The notes under the pieces were generated by a model, which searched no databases, had not been told where the DNA came from, and saw nothing but the letters and a program-made list of their open reading frames with translations. From positions 1 to 6,971 of the forward strand of contig DIVU01000215.1 in NCBI GenBank assembly GCA_002423365.1: DNA of 6,971 nt, in the 5' to 3' direction. The stretch comes from Desulfuromonadaceae bacterium UBA6124. GTDB lineage: Bacteria > Desulfobacterota > Desulfuromonadia > Desulfuromonadales > Trichloromonadaceae. Below are positions 1 through 5,609 of this stretch, piece by piece. How positions within the stretch are numbered: the stretch's first letter is position 1; the number at the start of each line of letters is the position of its first letter. The position numbers were made by a program, and so were the translations under genes.

Positions 1-920
1 CAGATCGAGAGCAGGGGCAAACCGCCAATGTTGAGCGCTCCCTTGATATGTCCTCCACCAAAAGCCAGCATCATGCGGGTATCGATGAGAACGTTGTCGT
101 TGTCCTCAATGGCTTCCTGAAAGAATTCGGGAGGAAGCCCGCGCACTGGCGGCAGGTTGCCGAGCACAACGGGACCCTTGGTGTTCAGTGCCCCCATCGA
201 CGGATAATAGGTCGGGATGGGCGACGCGTCGGTGAGCGCGTGTTTGGTGAAACTTTTAGCATCGTCAAACTGGAGGAACGCATTGAAGCGCCGTTCATAA
301 CCGATTGTGCTGCTGAGCCGGTCACCGATATCCTCACCGCATGGCGAGCCTTGACCATGCGTCGGATGGACGATGACGCCATCGTCCAGCTTCAGGTAAA
401 AATCGTGCAGCGTATGGAAAAGTTTTTCAGCCAACTCTTTTTCCCGGCTACTGCCAAGGAGGTCGGGGCGCCCGGCGGAGCTGACAAAGAGCGAGTCCCC
501 GGTGAGGACCCCCCAAGGGGCGTCGGGATGCTCCTTTTCTGCCAGCAGATAGGCCATGTGCTCCGGCGAGTGGCCGGGCGTGTGGCGAGCGGTAATGAGC
601 GCGGAACCCAACTCGAAGACATCACCATCGGCGACCTTCTCATGGTCGAAGCCGTAGCGCGCGCCTCCTTCGTGACTGAGGTATATTTTCGCTGACTGGG
701 CACGCGCACAGAGTTCACGCGCACCACTGACGAAATCGACATGGATGTGCGTTTCAAAAATATGAGTAATCGTTACCTGTTTCTCGCGGGCGAGCTCCAG
801 GTAGCAGTCAACATCGGGCCGAGGATCGAACACTGCGGCGATTCCTGCTTCATCATCACCGAGCAGGTAGGAAAGCTGGGCGATACCCTCGGTTTGAATG
901 CTTTCAAAGATGAGTGCCAT
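1..920 (-). CDS. MBL-fold persulfide dioxygenase-like protein with C-terminal rhodanese domain (3' end outside window)
   Basis: This gene encodes a metallo-beta-lactamase-fold hydrolase or dioxygenase joined to a rhodanese domain. Members of this ETHE1/CstB/PDO-like family oxidise glutathione or other persulfides to sulfite in the cytoplasm, using one iron. I read 306 residues from the ATG at 920-918; the frame stays open to the window edge. The metal-site motif THIHVDF lies at about residues 57-63 (His58, His60, Asp62). TPGHS follows at 114-118 (His117), TGDSLF with Asp142 at 140-145, GRPDL at 150-154 and PTHGQGSPCG at 186-195 (His188). His58, His117 and Asp142 are the expected iron ligands. 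From about 264 a rhodanese domain begins, with VLIDTR at 277-282 and HIKGALNI at 291-298; its catalytic Cys loop would lie beyond the window. No signal peptide is seen. An AGGG lies 9-12 bases before the ATG. The gene follows the cytochrome gene by 85 bases on the same strand. The family is sure; the exact substrate is inferred. Confidence 0.9.
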   Translation of the reverse strand, partial: MALIFESIQTEGIAQLSYLLGDDEAGIAAVFDPRPDVDCYLELAREKQVTITHIFETHIHVDFVSGARELCARAQSAKIYLSHEGGARYGFDHEKVADGDVFELGSALITARHTPGHSPEHMAYLLAEKEHPDAPWGVLTGDSLFVSSAGRPDLLGSSREKELAEKLFHTLHDFYLKLDDGVIVHPTHGQGSPCGEDIGDRLSSTIGYERRFNAFLQFDDAKSFTKHALTDASPIPTYYPSMGALNTKGPVVLGNLPPVRGLPPEFFQEAIEDNDNVLIDTRMMLAFGGGHIKGALNIGGLPLLSI

Positions 921-1005
921 AAGGTGCCCTTTTTTTACGATTGCTTGAGTTCTCTATTGGAAAGATTCTTACTTCCCACAGCCACAGGTCGTTGCCGATG
1001 GCTGC

Positions 1006-2412
1006 TTACAGCACCCGCATGAAGACCACGAGATCCATCTTTTCCTGTTCAGTCAGTCCCAATTGCAGAACGAGATTGAAAAACTCCACCGTGTCCTCCA
1101 GCGTGAGCAACCGGTCATCATGCAGATATGGCGGGGAGTCCTTGATACCGCGCAAAGGGAAGGTCTTGATCGGGCCGTCGGCGGAAGCCATTCGGCCGTT
1201 GATCATGCGGGGCTGGTAGAATCTCTCTGTTTTCAGGTTGTGCATAGAGTTGTCGGTGTAATAGGGGGCCGGGTGGCACACAGCGCATTGCGCCTTGCCG
1301 TTGAAGAGCGCTTCGCCCTGGAGCTCGGCCGGAGTGGCTTTTGCCGGGTCCAACTTGCCGTAGATGTTGAGCTTGGGGGCCGGGGGGAAGTCGAGAATCG
1401 ATTGGAACTCGGCCATAAAGTGAACCTGGCTGCCTCTTTCGAGGATATTGACCCCCTTTTTGGTCGCAATCACCGGGTCGCCGTCAAAGTAGGCGGCGCG
1501 CTGCTCAAACTCGGTAAAATCCTCGATGCTTTTCAATGCTCGCTGGGAACCGAACAGCCGCTGGATATTCACCCCGCGCAGGGTCGGGGTATCCAGACGA
1601 TGCCGGAACTCTTGGGGACGGATATCGCCGACAAGGTGAGTCGAAGCGATCGTATGGCCATTGGCGTGGCAGTCGAAACAGGCCACGCCGCGGCTCGGCT
1701 TTTCAGAGCGCCGGTCCTCGGTCTGGTTGAACTGCTGCTGCGGAAACGGCGTCACCAGCAAGCGCAGGCCCTCGAGCTGTTTGGGATTCAGTATCCCGTT
1801 GAACAGTTCGTAGTAGTTCATGATCGTCACGAGCTTGCCTTGGGAGACGTCACCGAGATCAGGCCGCGTCGTCAGGTAGATGGGCGCCGGAAACTCGGGC
1901 AGTACGTGGTCCGGAAGGTCAAAGTCGAGATCGAACCGGGTGAGGTCCCGTTCTTCTTGCTTAGTGATTTCGTCGATCATAAATTTAGGAAAAAGCATGC
2001 CGCCTTCCGGGTGGTTCGGGAACGGGAGAGGGAAAAAGCCCGGTGGGAACAGATTTTGTTCCCGGATCTCTTCCGGGCTTATGGATGCCAGCCTTTCCCA
2101 GGTCATGCCCCCCTGCAGCTTGATCCTGACGCCTTCCTGCACGGCCTTTCCACGGGACATAGTCACGTCTCTGGCAGGGCGGTCACTCAGATCATAGCGC
2201 TCATTGAGCAAATCCATCTGCCGCTTCATTATTTCCGGCTTCGCAGCTTTCATGCGAGCCATGGTCGATGCGAAGTCTTCCTTGATATCCACTGGAGCGT
2301 AGCTGGTCGCTCCCTTCTCTATTTCCTTGGCATAAGCTGCACCTATGACCATGATAGTCATGATTAAAACAGCCAACCCTGCTCTACGGTACTTTTTGAT
2401 AAGTTGTTTCAT
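1006..2412 (-). CDS. Periplasmic di-haem c-type cytochrome (group often mislabelled 'cytochrome B6')
   Basis: The 468-residue product is an exported electron-transfer or peroxidase-like di-haem cytochrome c. Residues 1-28 form a Sec signal peptide: basic KQLIKKYRR, a hydrophobic core, and a likely cut after AYA at 26-28. Two CxxCH haem c sites are present, CFDCH at 245-249 and CAVCH at 376-380, 131 residues apart. The C-terminal half (about 240-468) resembles the bacterial cytochrome c peroxidase/MauG fold, including PTLRGVN (276-282), PLRGIKDSPPYLHD (419-432) and a closing helix. About 210 mature residues before the first haem carry no haem motif. This makes the protein longer than ordinary peroxidases, which are about 320 residues. 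From memory the whole sequence matches a conserved group annotated 'cytochrome B6', a misnomer because there is no b6 fold. GGGAG, 7 bases before the ATG, supports the start. Met390 could be a distal haem ligand, but this is not proven. Enzyme activity is unknown; plain electron transfer is equally possible. Confidence 0.88.
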   Translation of the reverse strand: MKQLIKKYRRAGLAVLIMTIMVIGAAYAKEIEKGATSYAPVDIKEDFASTMARMKAAKPEIMKRQMDLLNERYDLSDRPARDVTMSRGKAVQEGVRIKLQGGMTWERLASISPEEIREQNLFPPGFFPLPFPNHPEGGMLFPKFMIDEITKQEERDLTRFDLDFDLPDHVLPEFPAPIYLTTRPDLGDVSQGKLVTIMNYYELFNGILNPKQLEGLRLLVTPFPQQQFNQTEDRRSEKPSRGVACFDCHANGHTIASTHLVGDIRPQEFRHRLDTPTLRGVNIQRLFGSQRALKSIEDFTEFEQRAAYFDGDPVIATKKGVNILERGSQVHFMAEFQSILDFPPAPKLNIYGKLDPAKATPAELQGEALFNGKAQCAVCHPAPYYTDNSMHNLKTERFYQPRMINGRMASADGPIKTFPLRGIKDSPPYLHDDRLLTLEDTVEFFNLVLQLGLTEQEKMDLVVFMRVL

Positions 2413-2475
2413 TTTATCTCTCCCTTCTTAGAAACGGTTAACTGACATCTAGTCTTTCCAAAATCTCGCGCATTG

Positions 2476-2487
2476 GTTCAAATGAAC
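2476..2487. promoter_or_regulatory. Short dyad upstream of the cytochrome gene, possible operator
   Basis: GTTCA-AA-TGAAC is a 5-base perfect inverted repeat with a 2-base centre, 64-75 bases before the cytochrome ATG. It sits in the largest gap of the window (2413-2592, 180 bases), where a promoter for the cytochrome gene would be expected. A second, longer-spaced repeat lies in the same gap: ATCAATGA at 2509-2516 against TCATTGAT at 2561-2568. I could not identify a clear -35/-10 pair, a sigma-54 site or an FNR consensus. The element may be chance. Confidence 0.2.
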
Positions 2488-2592
2488 AACCGAATGACTG
2501 GAACCGCCATCAATGACGATCACGAGGCAGCAGCTCAAGATTCCTACGTTACAAGGACCTTCATTGATACTAGAGATACAACAAAATAGCTG

Positions 2593-2949
2593 TCAAAACT
2601 TCGCAATAACTAAGAACCACCAAACTATGAGCAACAATTCGACAAACGCATCAAGCAGATATATTGGTGCGATGATGCGCTTTGTTACATAAATGACGTC
2701 GACGCCGGTAAGTACGGCCGCACTGCCTACGGCCAGCAGAATTGTTGAAGGGACTATTTCTCCTCGATACCCCGAGAGCAACAGTGACGCCCCGATGACG
2801 GAGATGAGCACTCCGACGGTTTTCACCAGCCATAGATCGTTCTTGGGCCCGGTAATCCTTTGAAAGGTCCCGATGCTAATAATCGGCCAGATCCCGGTGA
2901 GGAAATAAAATCCGCCCTGAGCGAGGGCGGCAGCCACCCCGATTTCCAT
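2593..2949 (-). CDS. Small four-helix integral membrane protein, unnamed
   Basis: I do not recognise this 118-residue product by name. It is strongly hydrophobic, with four probable membrane helices at about residues 5-27, 40-60, 66-87 and 93-117. A polar loop with the sequence FQRITGPKNDLWLVKTVG lies between helices 1 and 2 (29-46), and a basic patch TKR lies at 89-91. The GPK-DLWLVKT loop resembles one I associate with short conserved hypothetical membrane proteins, but this is from memory. No signal peptide separate from helix 1, no catalytic motif and no cysteine is seen. The ATG at 2949-2947 is preceded by GAGG with a 5-base spacer. Another ATG at 2953-2951 is in a different frame that does not give this protein. 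The gene lies 112 bases after the Old Yellow Enzyme gene and 180 bases before the cytochrome gene. The protein-coding call is good; the function is unknown. Confidence 0.72.
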   Translation of the reverse strand: MEIGVAAALAQGGFYFLTGIWPIISIGTFQRITGPKNDLWLVKTVGVLISVIGASLLLSGYRGEIVPSTILLAVGSAAVLTGVDVIYVTKRIIAPIYLLDAFVELLLIVWWFLVIAKF

Positions 2950-3061
2950 CCATGCCTCACTTACTTCGCAGGAGACTTACCCAGGTTCGATCCCTCTTTT
3001 TACCGCTCCCGATGAGGAGAACCTCGTATTGTTCTACGTCTTTAGTGATTGAGCTTGCGTA

Positions 3062-4159
3062 TCAACGATAGCGAGCAATCCAGTGTGCGTAAGGTGCCGG
3101 TAGCGTCGCCCAGGATGGGTTTTCGATATTTAATTCTTTGGCTGCACGATAGGGCCAATGCGGGTCCACCAAGAAGGGTCGCCCCAGCGTAACCAGATCG
3201 ATCTTGCCCTCACGAATCAGGGCGTCGGCCTTCTCCGGCTCCGACGAAAGATACCAACTTGTCGTACCGGGTAAGCCGGTTTGCTTTAAAACCTTCTCCG
3301 CTGTTTCAACCATGAAGTTTTCACCCCAGGGTATCTGCGCCTCCGGCGTGTTGAAACCAATCGAAACATCGACCAAATCAAGGCCTTCTTTCTTCATCCG
3401 GCGCAGTAACGCTACGGCCTCATTCATCATCGCTTCGTCATCGCCGTAAAATTCGACGACACCAAGGCGAACCGCCAGCGGCCGCTCCTGTGGCCACACC
3501 TTACGCACGGCCATCATCGTCTCCAGAAGATAACGTGACCGATTTACGGCACTGCCGCCGTAACTATCGGTGCGCTGGTTCGAAATCGGCGAGAAGAAGT
3601 TCTGCGCCAGATACCCATGCGCATAATGCAGCTGCAACCACTCGAAACCTGCGTCACGGGCGCGTTCAACAGCCCTTACTGTGTCGGCCTGCACTCGACT
3701 AATATCTGCCGGCGACATCTCACACGGCACACGCGGTAGGTTCTGACCAAACGCGATCGGCGAAGGTGCGATGGTCGCCCAGGAATTCGGTTGTCCCTCC
3801 GCAATGTGATCATCGCCTTCCCACGGACGGTTCGCCGAAGCCTTGCGCCCTGCATGACCAATTTGAATACCCGGTACCGCGCCGCCGTTCTTGATTCCGG
3901 CGGCAATCTCCCTTAACGCTTCGGCATGCGCGTCATTCCACAGGCCCATATCCGCCCACGTAATGCGCCCTTCCGGCGAAACCGCCGTGGCCTCCACCAT
4001 GACCAATCCCGCACCGCCTCGCGCCAGGGAAGCATAGTGTACTTTGTGCCAGTCATTCGCCAACCCATCGTTGGCCATGTATTGGCACATCGGCGACACA
4101 ACAATTCGATTGCGCAGTGTGACGCCTTTCAGCGAATAAGGATCGAACAGACCTGCCAC
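3062..4159 (-). CDS. Old Yellow Enzyme family NADH/NADPH:flavin oxidoreductase, XenA/YqjM type, GTG start
   Basis: The product is a cytoplasmic FMN-dependent ene-reductase of the thermophilic-like (YqjM/XenA) class. Such enzymes use NAD(P)H to reduce activated C=C bonds of enones, and some also reduce nitro compounds and nitrate esters. The frame is open back to a TTG at 4180, but AAGGAG at 4172-4167 sits 7 bases before a GTG at 4159-4157. I therefore start there, giving 365 residues. With this start the active-site residues fall at Cys25 and Tyr27 (in PMCQY), His178 and His181 (in HYAHGY), Tyr183, Trp302 and Trp360. As I recall, these match Pseudomonas XenA numbering almost exactly, and XenA has 363 residues. 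Arg105 (in GRKASANRPW) and the phosphate-binding LGRP near 325-328 are also present, and the PAPYAHW-x3-YR tail resembles XenA. The gene lies 82 bases after the small Thivi_2564-like gene. The physiological substrate is unknown. Confidence 0.93.
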   Translation of the reverse strand: MAGLFDPYSLKGVTLRNRIVVSPMCQYMANDGLANDWHKVHYASLARGGAGLVMVEATAVSPEGRITWADMGLWNDAHAEALREIAAGIKNGGAVPGIQIGHAGRKASANRPWEGDDHIAEGQPNSWATIAPSPIAFGQNLPRVPCEMSPADISRVQADTVRAVERARDAGFEWLQLHYAHGYLAQNFFSPISNQRTDSYGGSAVNRSRYLLETMMAVRKVWPQERPLAVRLGVVEFYGDDEAMMNEAVALLRRMKKEGLDLVDVSIGFNTPEAQIPWGENFMVETAEKVLKQTGLPGTTSWYLSSEPEKADALIREGKIDLVTLGRPFLVDPHWPYRAAKELNIENPSWATLPAPYAHWIARYR

Positions 4160-4172
4160 AGCTTGGCTCCTT
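4160..4172 (-). promoter_or_regulatory. Ribosome binding site that decides the GTG start of the Old Yellow Enzyme gene
   Basis: On the minus strand AAGGAG (4172-4167) is followed by a 7-base spacer and then GTG at 4159-4157. The upstream in-frame TTG at 4180-4178 has no such site and would place the Shine-Dalgarno sequence inside the coding region. This supports the GTG start. Confidence 0.75.
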
Positions 4173-4241
4173 ATTAACAATTCTCCGTGCTCGGCATTTC
4201 AATCTTGCGGTCTTCGCGGCGCGTGCCTTTTTCCAGCTCGT

Positions 4242-4433
4242 TTACTTCCCAACGCGAATCGACATAACGTCGCCGATGAGTCCGAAGACACTCAATAGCC
4301 AGATGATCACACCGATAACAACGACCGCATTCAATATTCTCTTGATGGTCGACTGCATCGGAATGTAGCTGTTGATGACCCACAGGATCAACCCAACGAT
4401 AACCAGAACAATGACTAACTGAATAAGCGGCAT
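4242..4433 (-). CDS. Thivi_2564-like small membrane protein
   Basis: The 63-residue product is a tiny membrane protein with two helices at about residues 3-22 and 35-53. They are joined by the polar segment NSYIPMQSTIKRILN (21-35). The opening MPLIQLV, the N-x-YIPM turn and the IKRILN-VVVI sequence are the hallmarks I associate with the Thivi_2564 family, which has no known function. The start is firm: AGGAGG lies 5 bases before the ATG. The C-terminal tail (GDVMSIRVGK) is slightly longer than I expect for the family. The gene stands 89 bases after the superoxide dismutase gene and 82 before the Old Yellow Enzyme gene, all on one strand. A stress or envelope role is only guilt by association. 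Confidence 0.82.
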   Translation of the reverse strand: MPLIQLVIVLVIVGLILWVINSYIPMQSTIKRILNAVVVIGVIIWLLSVFGLIGDVMSIRVGK

Positions 4434-4522
4434 CTGCTCCTCCTGTTTTTTGAGTAGTTACTAGTCTATGCCTTACGTCTAGGTCGTTGCCATCTCAGAT
4501 TTGACTAAAGCGCCGGTGGACG

Positions 4523-5140
4523 CTACTTCAGAAGATCTTCGAGCCGCTTGTTGACCTCGGTCCAGTTCACGATGGTCCAGAACGCCTCAACGAACTTGCC
4601 CCTGTCGTTCTGGTAGTCCAGGTAATACGCGTGCTCCCAGACATCCAATACCAGCAGTATCCTGAACATCGGGTAGACATTCGTATTGTGCTTTTCGACC
4701 TGCATGATGATGGGTCTGCCGGTCTTTTTGCAGAAGGTGAGCGCTGCCCAGCCCGATCCTTCGGTGCTTATCGCCGTCTGCGAAAACACCTTTTTGAAAT
4801 ACTCGAAGGTGCCGAACTCCTCCTCGATCACCTTCGCGATTTTTCCGGACGGCTTCTCGCCCCCGCCCTTGCCCGACGGAGCAAGGTTCTTCCAGAACAG
4901 CGAGTGCAGCAGGTGCCCCCCGATGTGGAACGAGAGTTCCTTGAAGGTCGCCTTGGTGTCGAAATCGGTCTTGTCGGCTCTGGCCTGGTCCATTTTTTGA
5001 AAGATGGCGTTCGCCCCCTTCACGTAGGCGGCGTGGTGCTTTTCGTGGTGCAGCCGCAACAGGTCTTCAGAGATTACCGGTGCAAGCGCCGTGTAGTCGT
5101 ATTCAAGCTTCGGTAATTCGTACATTTTGGCTGGTTCCAT
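4523..5140 (-). CDS. sod: Superoxide dismutase, Fe/Mn family
   Basis: The enzyme converts superoxide to oxygen and hydrogen peroxide, probably in the cytoplasm since no signal peptide is seen. From the ATG at 5140-5138 it has 205 residues, normal for the family. Predicted metal ligands are His31 (LHHEKHH), His79 (LLHSLFW), Asp166 and His170 (LDVWEHAYYLDYQN); Tyr39 is the expected gateway tyrosine. The frame is open upstream to a GTG at 5224. I reject that longer form because AAAGGAG at 5155-5149 sits 8 bases before the ATG, and the extra residues look like a remnant of another gene. The metal preference is not obvious. The GGH before the second histidine (74-76) is Mn-type. The position that holds Gln146 in E. 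coli MnSOD appears to be His151 (EKHN), as in archaeal and mycobacterial iron enzymes and some cambialistic ones. I would not assign sodA or sodB on this evidence. Confidence 0.95.
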   Translation of the reverse strand: MEPAKMYELPKLEYDYTALAPVISEDLLRLHHEKHHAAYVKGANAIFQKMDQARADKTDFDTKATFKELSFHIGGHLLHSLFWKNLAPSGKGGGEKPSGKIAKVIEEEFGTFEYFKKVFSQTAISTEGSGWAALTFCKKTGRPIIMQVEKHNTNVYPMFRILLVLDVWEHAYYLDYQNDRGKFVEAFWTIVNWTEVNKRLEDLLK

Positions 5141-5155
5141 GTTGTCGTCTCCTTT
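5141..5155 (-). promoter_or_regulatory. Ribosome binding site that decides the start of sod
   Basis: AAAGGAG on the minus strand at 5155-5149 lies 8 bases before the ATG at 5140-5138. The alternative upstream GTG at 5224-5222 has no comparable site, and the downstream ATG at residue 6 is less well spaced. This fixes the 205-residue product. Confidence 0.75.
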
Positions 5156-5188
5156 GTTGGTTTTTATGCCCGTCAAACATTCACCTAA

Positions 5189-5284
5189 GAAGTCATGGTC
5201 GAGGGCGATCAAAGGCTCCCGCACGGTGTCGATGATGCTCTCGGCGAATCCCCTGGAACCTTCGACGATTTTTTACTCGTTCAT
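5189..5284 (-). pseudogene. Remnant of the N-terminus of a PAS-domain signalling protein
   Basis: Between the coiled-coil gene and sod, one frame reads MNE, a TAA stop, then KIVEGSRGF, then AESIIDTVREPLIALDHDF. The last 19 residues strongly resemble the start of a PAS domain in histidine kinases and CheR-type sensors, where 'AE-IVDTVREPLLVLD-DL' is typical and continues for hundreds of residues. Here the resemblance ends at about 5189 and the frame runs into the leader of sod. The ATG (5284-5282) overlaps the TGA of the preceding gene as ATGA, the usual layout of a translationally coupled partner. One C-to-T change (CAA to TAA) would explain the stop at codon 4. I infer that an old sensor gene downstream of the coiled-coil gene was mostly deleted, bringing sod close. 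The match is from memory and is short, so a chance likeness or an unrelated leader peptide remains possible. Confidence 0.45.
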
Positions 5285-5568
5285 CTGGTTTTTCGGATTG
5301 AATCGCGCAACAGCCCCCTGACTTCGTCCCAGATTTGCTCCGCACCGGTTTTCATGTCCTCCCACTCGTCAGCGCTGGCCGCCGAAATCCCCAGCAATTG
5401 TTCCGCCGCCTGGTCCCGCTTGAGCTGCAAGGCACCGATTGTTCGGGAATATTCGAACTTCTCTTCGGCGGTGGCGCTTTCCGCCTTTTCTTTGAGCATC
5501 TCGATCTGCACATCCCATTCGACCATTTGCGCGGAGAGTTTTTCGACGTACTTGGTTTGTTCATCCAT
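5281..5568 (-). CDS. Small coiled-coil stress-response protein, sll1863-like
   Basis: The 95-residue product is soluble, highly charged and almost entirely helical. Its first 60 residues form a coiled coil rich in Glu, Lys, Ala and Gln (YVEKLSAQMVEWDVQIEML at 7-25, then KEKAESATAEEKFEYSRTIG). The tail DEWEDMKTGAEQIWDEV (67-83) is amphipathic. This pattern of Y-x-EKL-AQ---WD--I--L-EKA followed by a WEDMK-GAE--WDE- tail is what I associate with the sll1863 family of stress-response proteins, whose molecular role is unknown. There is no signal peptide, cysteine or catalytic motif. The start is supported by AGAGGAGG ending 7 bases before the ATG. The gene begins 41 bases after the GH94 gene, so the two may share a transcript. 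Its stop overlaps the ATG of the PAS remnant. Confidence 0.78.
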   Translation of the reverse strand: MDEQTKYVEKLSAQMVEWDVQIEMLKEKAESATAEEKFEYSRTIGALQLKRDQAAEQLLGISAASADEWEDMKTGAEQIWDEVRGLLRDSIRKTR

Positions 5569-5609
5569 GATCTGACCTCCTCTCTGTTGAACCCCCTTTG
5601 CGAGCAGCC

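Noticed and set aside
48..695. 215-codon open frame on the plus strand
   Set aside because: It is antisense to the MBL-rhodanese gene, whose metal motifs are intact on the minus strand.
979..1004. CAGCCA / TGGCTG inverted repeat after the cytochrome gene, considered as a terminator
   Set aside because: The 14-base loop is long and the stem only 6 pairs, and no T-run follows directly on the minus strand. The run of T's complement near 927-937 is too far away and lies just before the next start.
1063..2367. 434-codon open frame on the plus strand, antisense to the cytochrome gene
   Set aside because: The minus frame has a signal peptide, two CxxCH motifs and a good ribosome binding site. The plus-strand translation is rich in Arg, Val, His and Gly with no domain, typical of an antisense shadow in GC-rich coding DNA.
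2984..2994. GGTTCGATCCC on the plus strand, like the T-loop of a tRNA
   Set aside because: Only about three flanking base pairs form, there is no acceptor stem, anticodon arm or D-arm within 80 bases upstream, and no CCA or complementary 3' end. Chance likeness.
3014..3025. GAGG-AGAA-CCTC hairpin between the Old Yellow Enzyme gene and the membrane protein gene
   Set aside because: Four base pairs only and no T-tail; it cannot be called a terminator or regulator.
4174..4383. 69-codon minus-strand frame running out of the Thivi_2564-like gene into the gap
   Set aside because: It overlaps the real small gene in another frame. Its tail in the gap has no start or ribosome binding site of its own and no recognisable motif.
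4509..4524. AGCG / CGCT stem with a possible inner CC/GG extension at the end of sod, considered as a terminator
   Set aside because: The stem is short and bulged, overlaps the stop codon, and is not followed by a T-rich stretch on the minus strand.
4631..5116. 161-codon open frame on the plus strand
   Set aside because: It is antisense to sod, which carries all four metal ligands.
5141..5188. Possible promoter for sod (TTGACG near 5174-5169, CATAAA near 5168-5163)
   Set aside because: The hexamers are directly adjacent rather than spaced by 16-18 bases, so they do not form a sigma-70 promoter.
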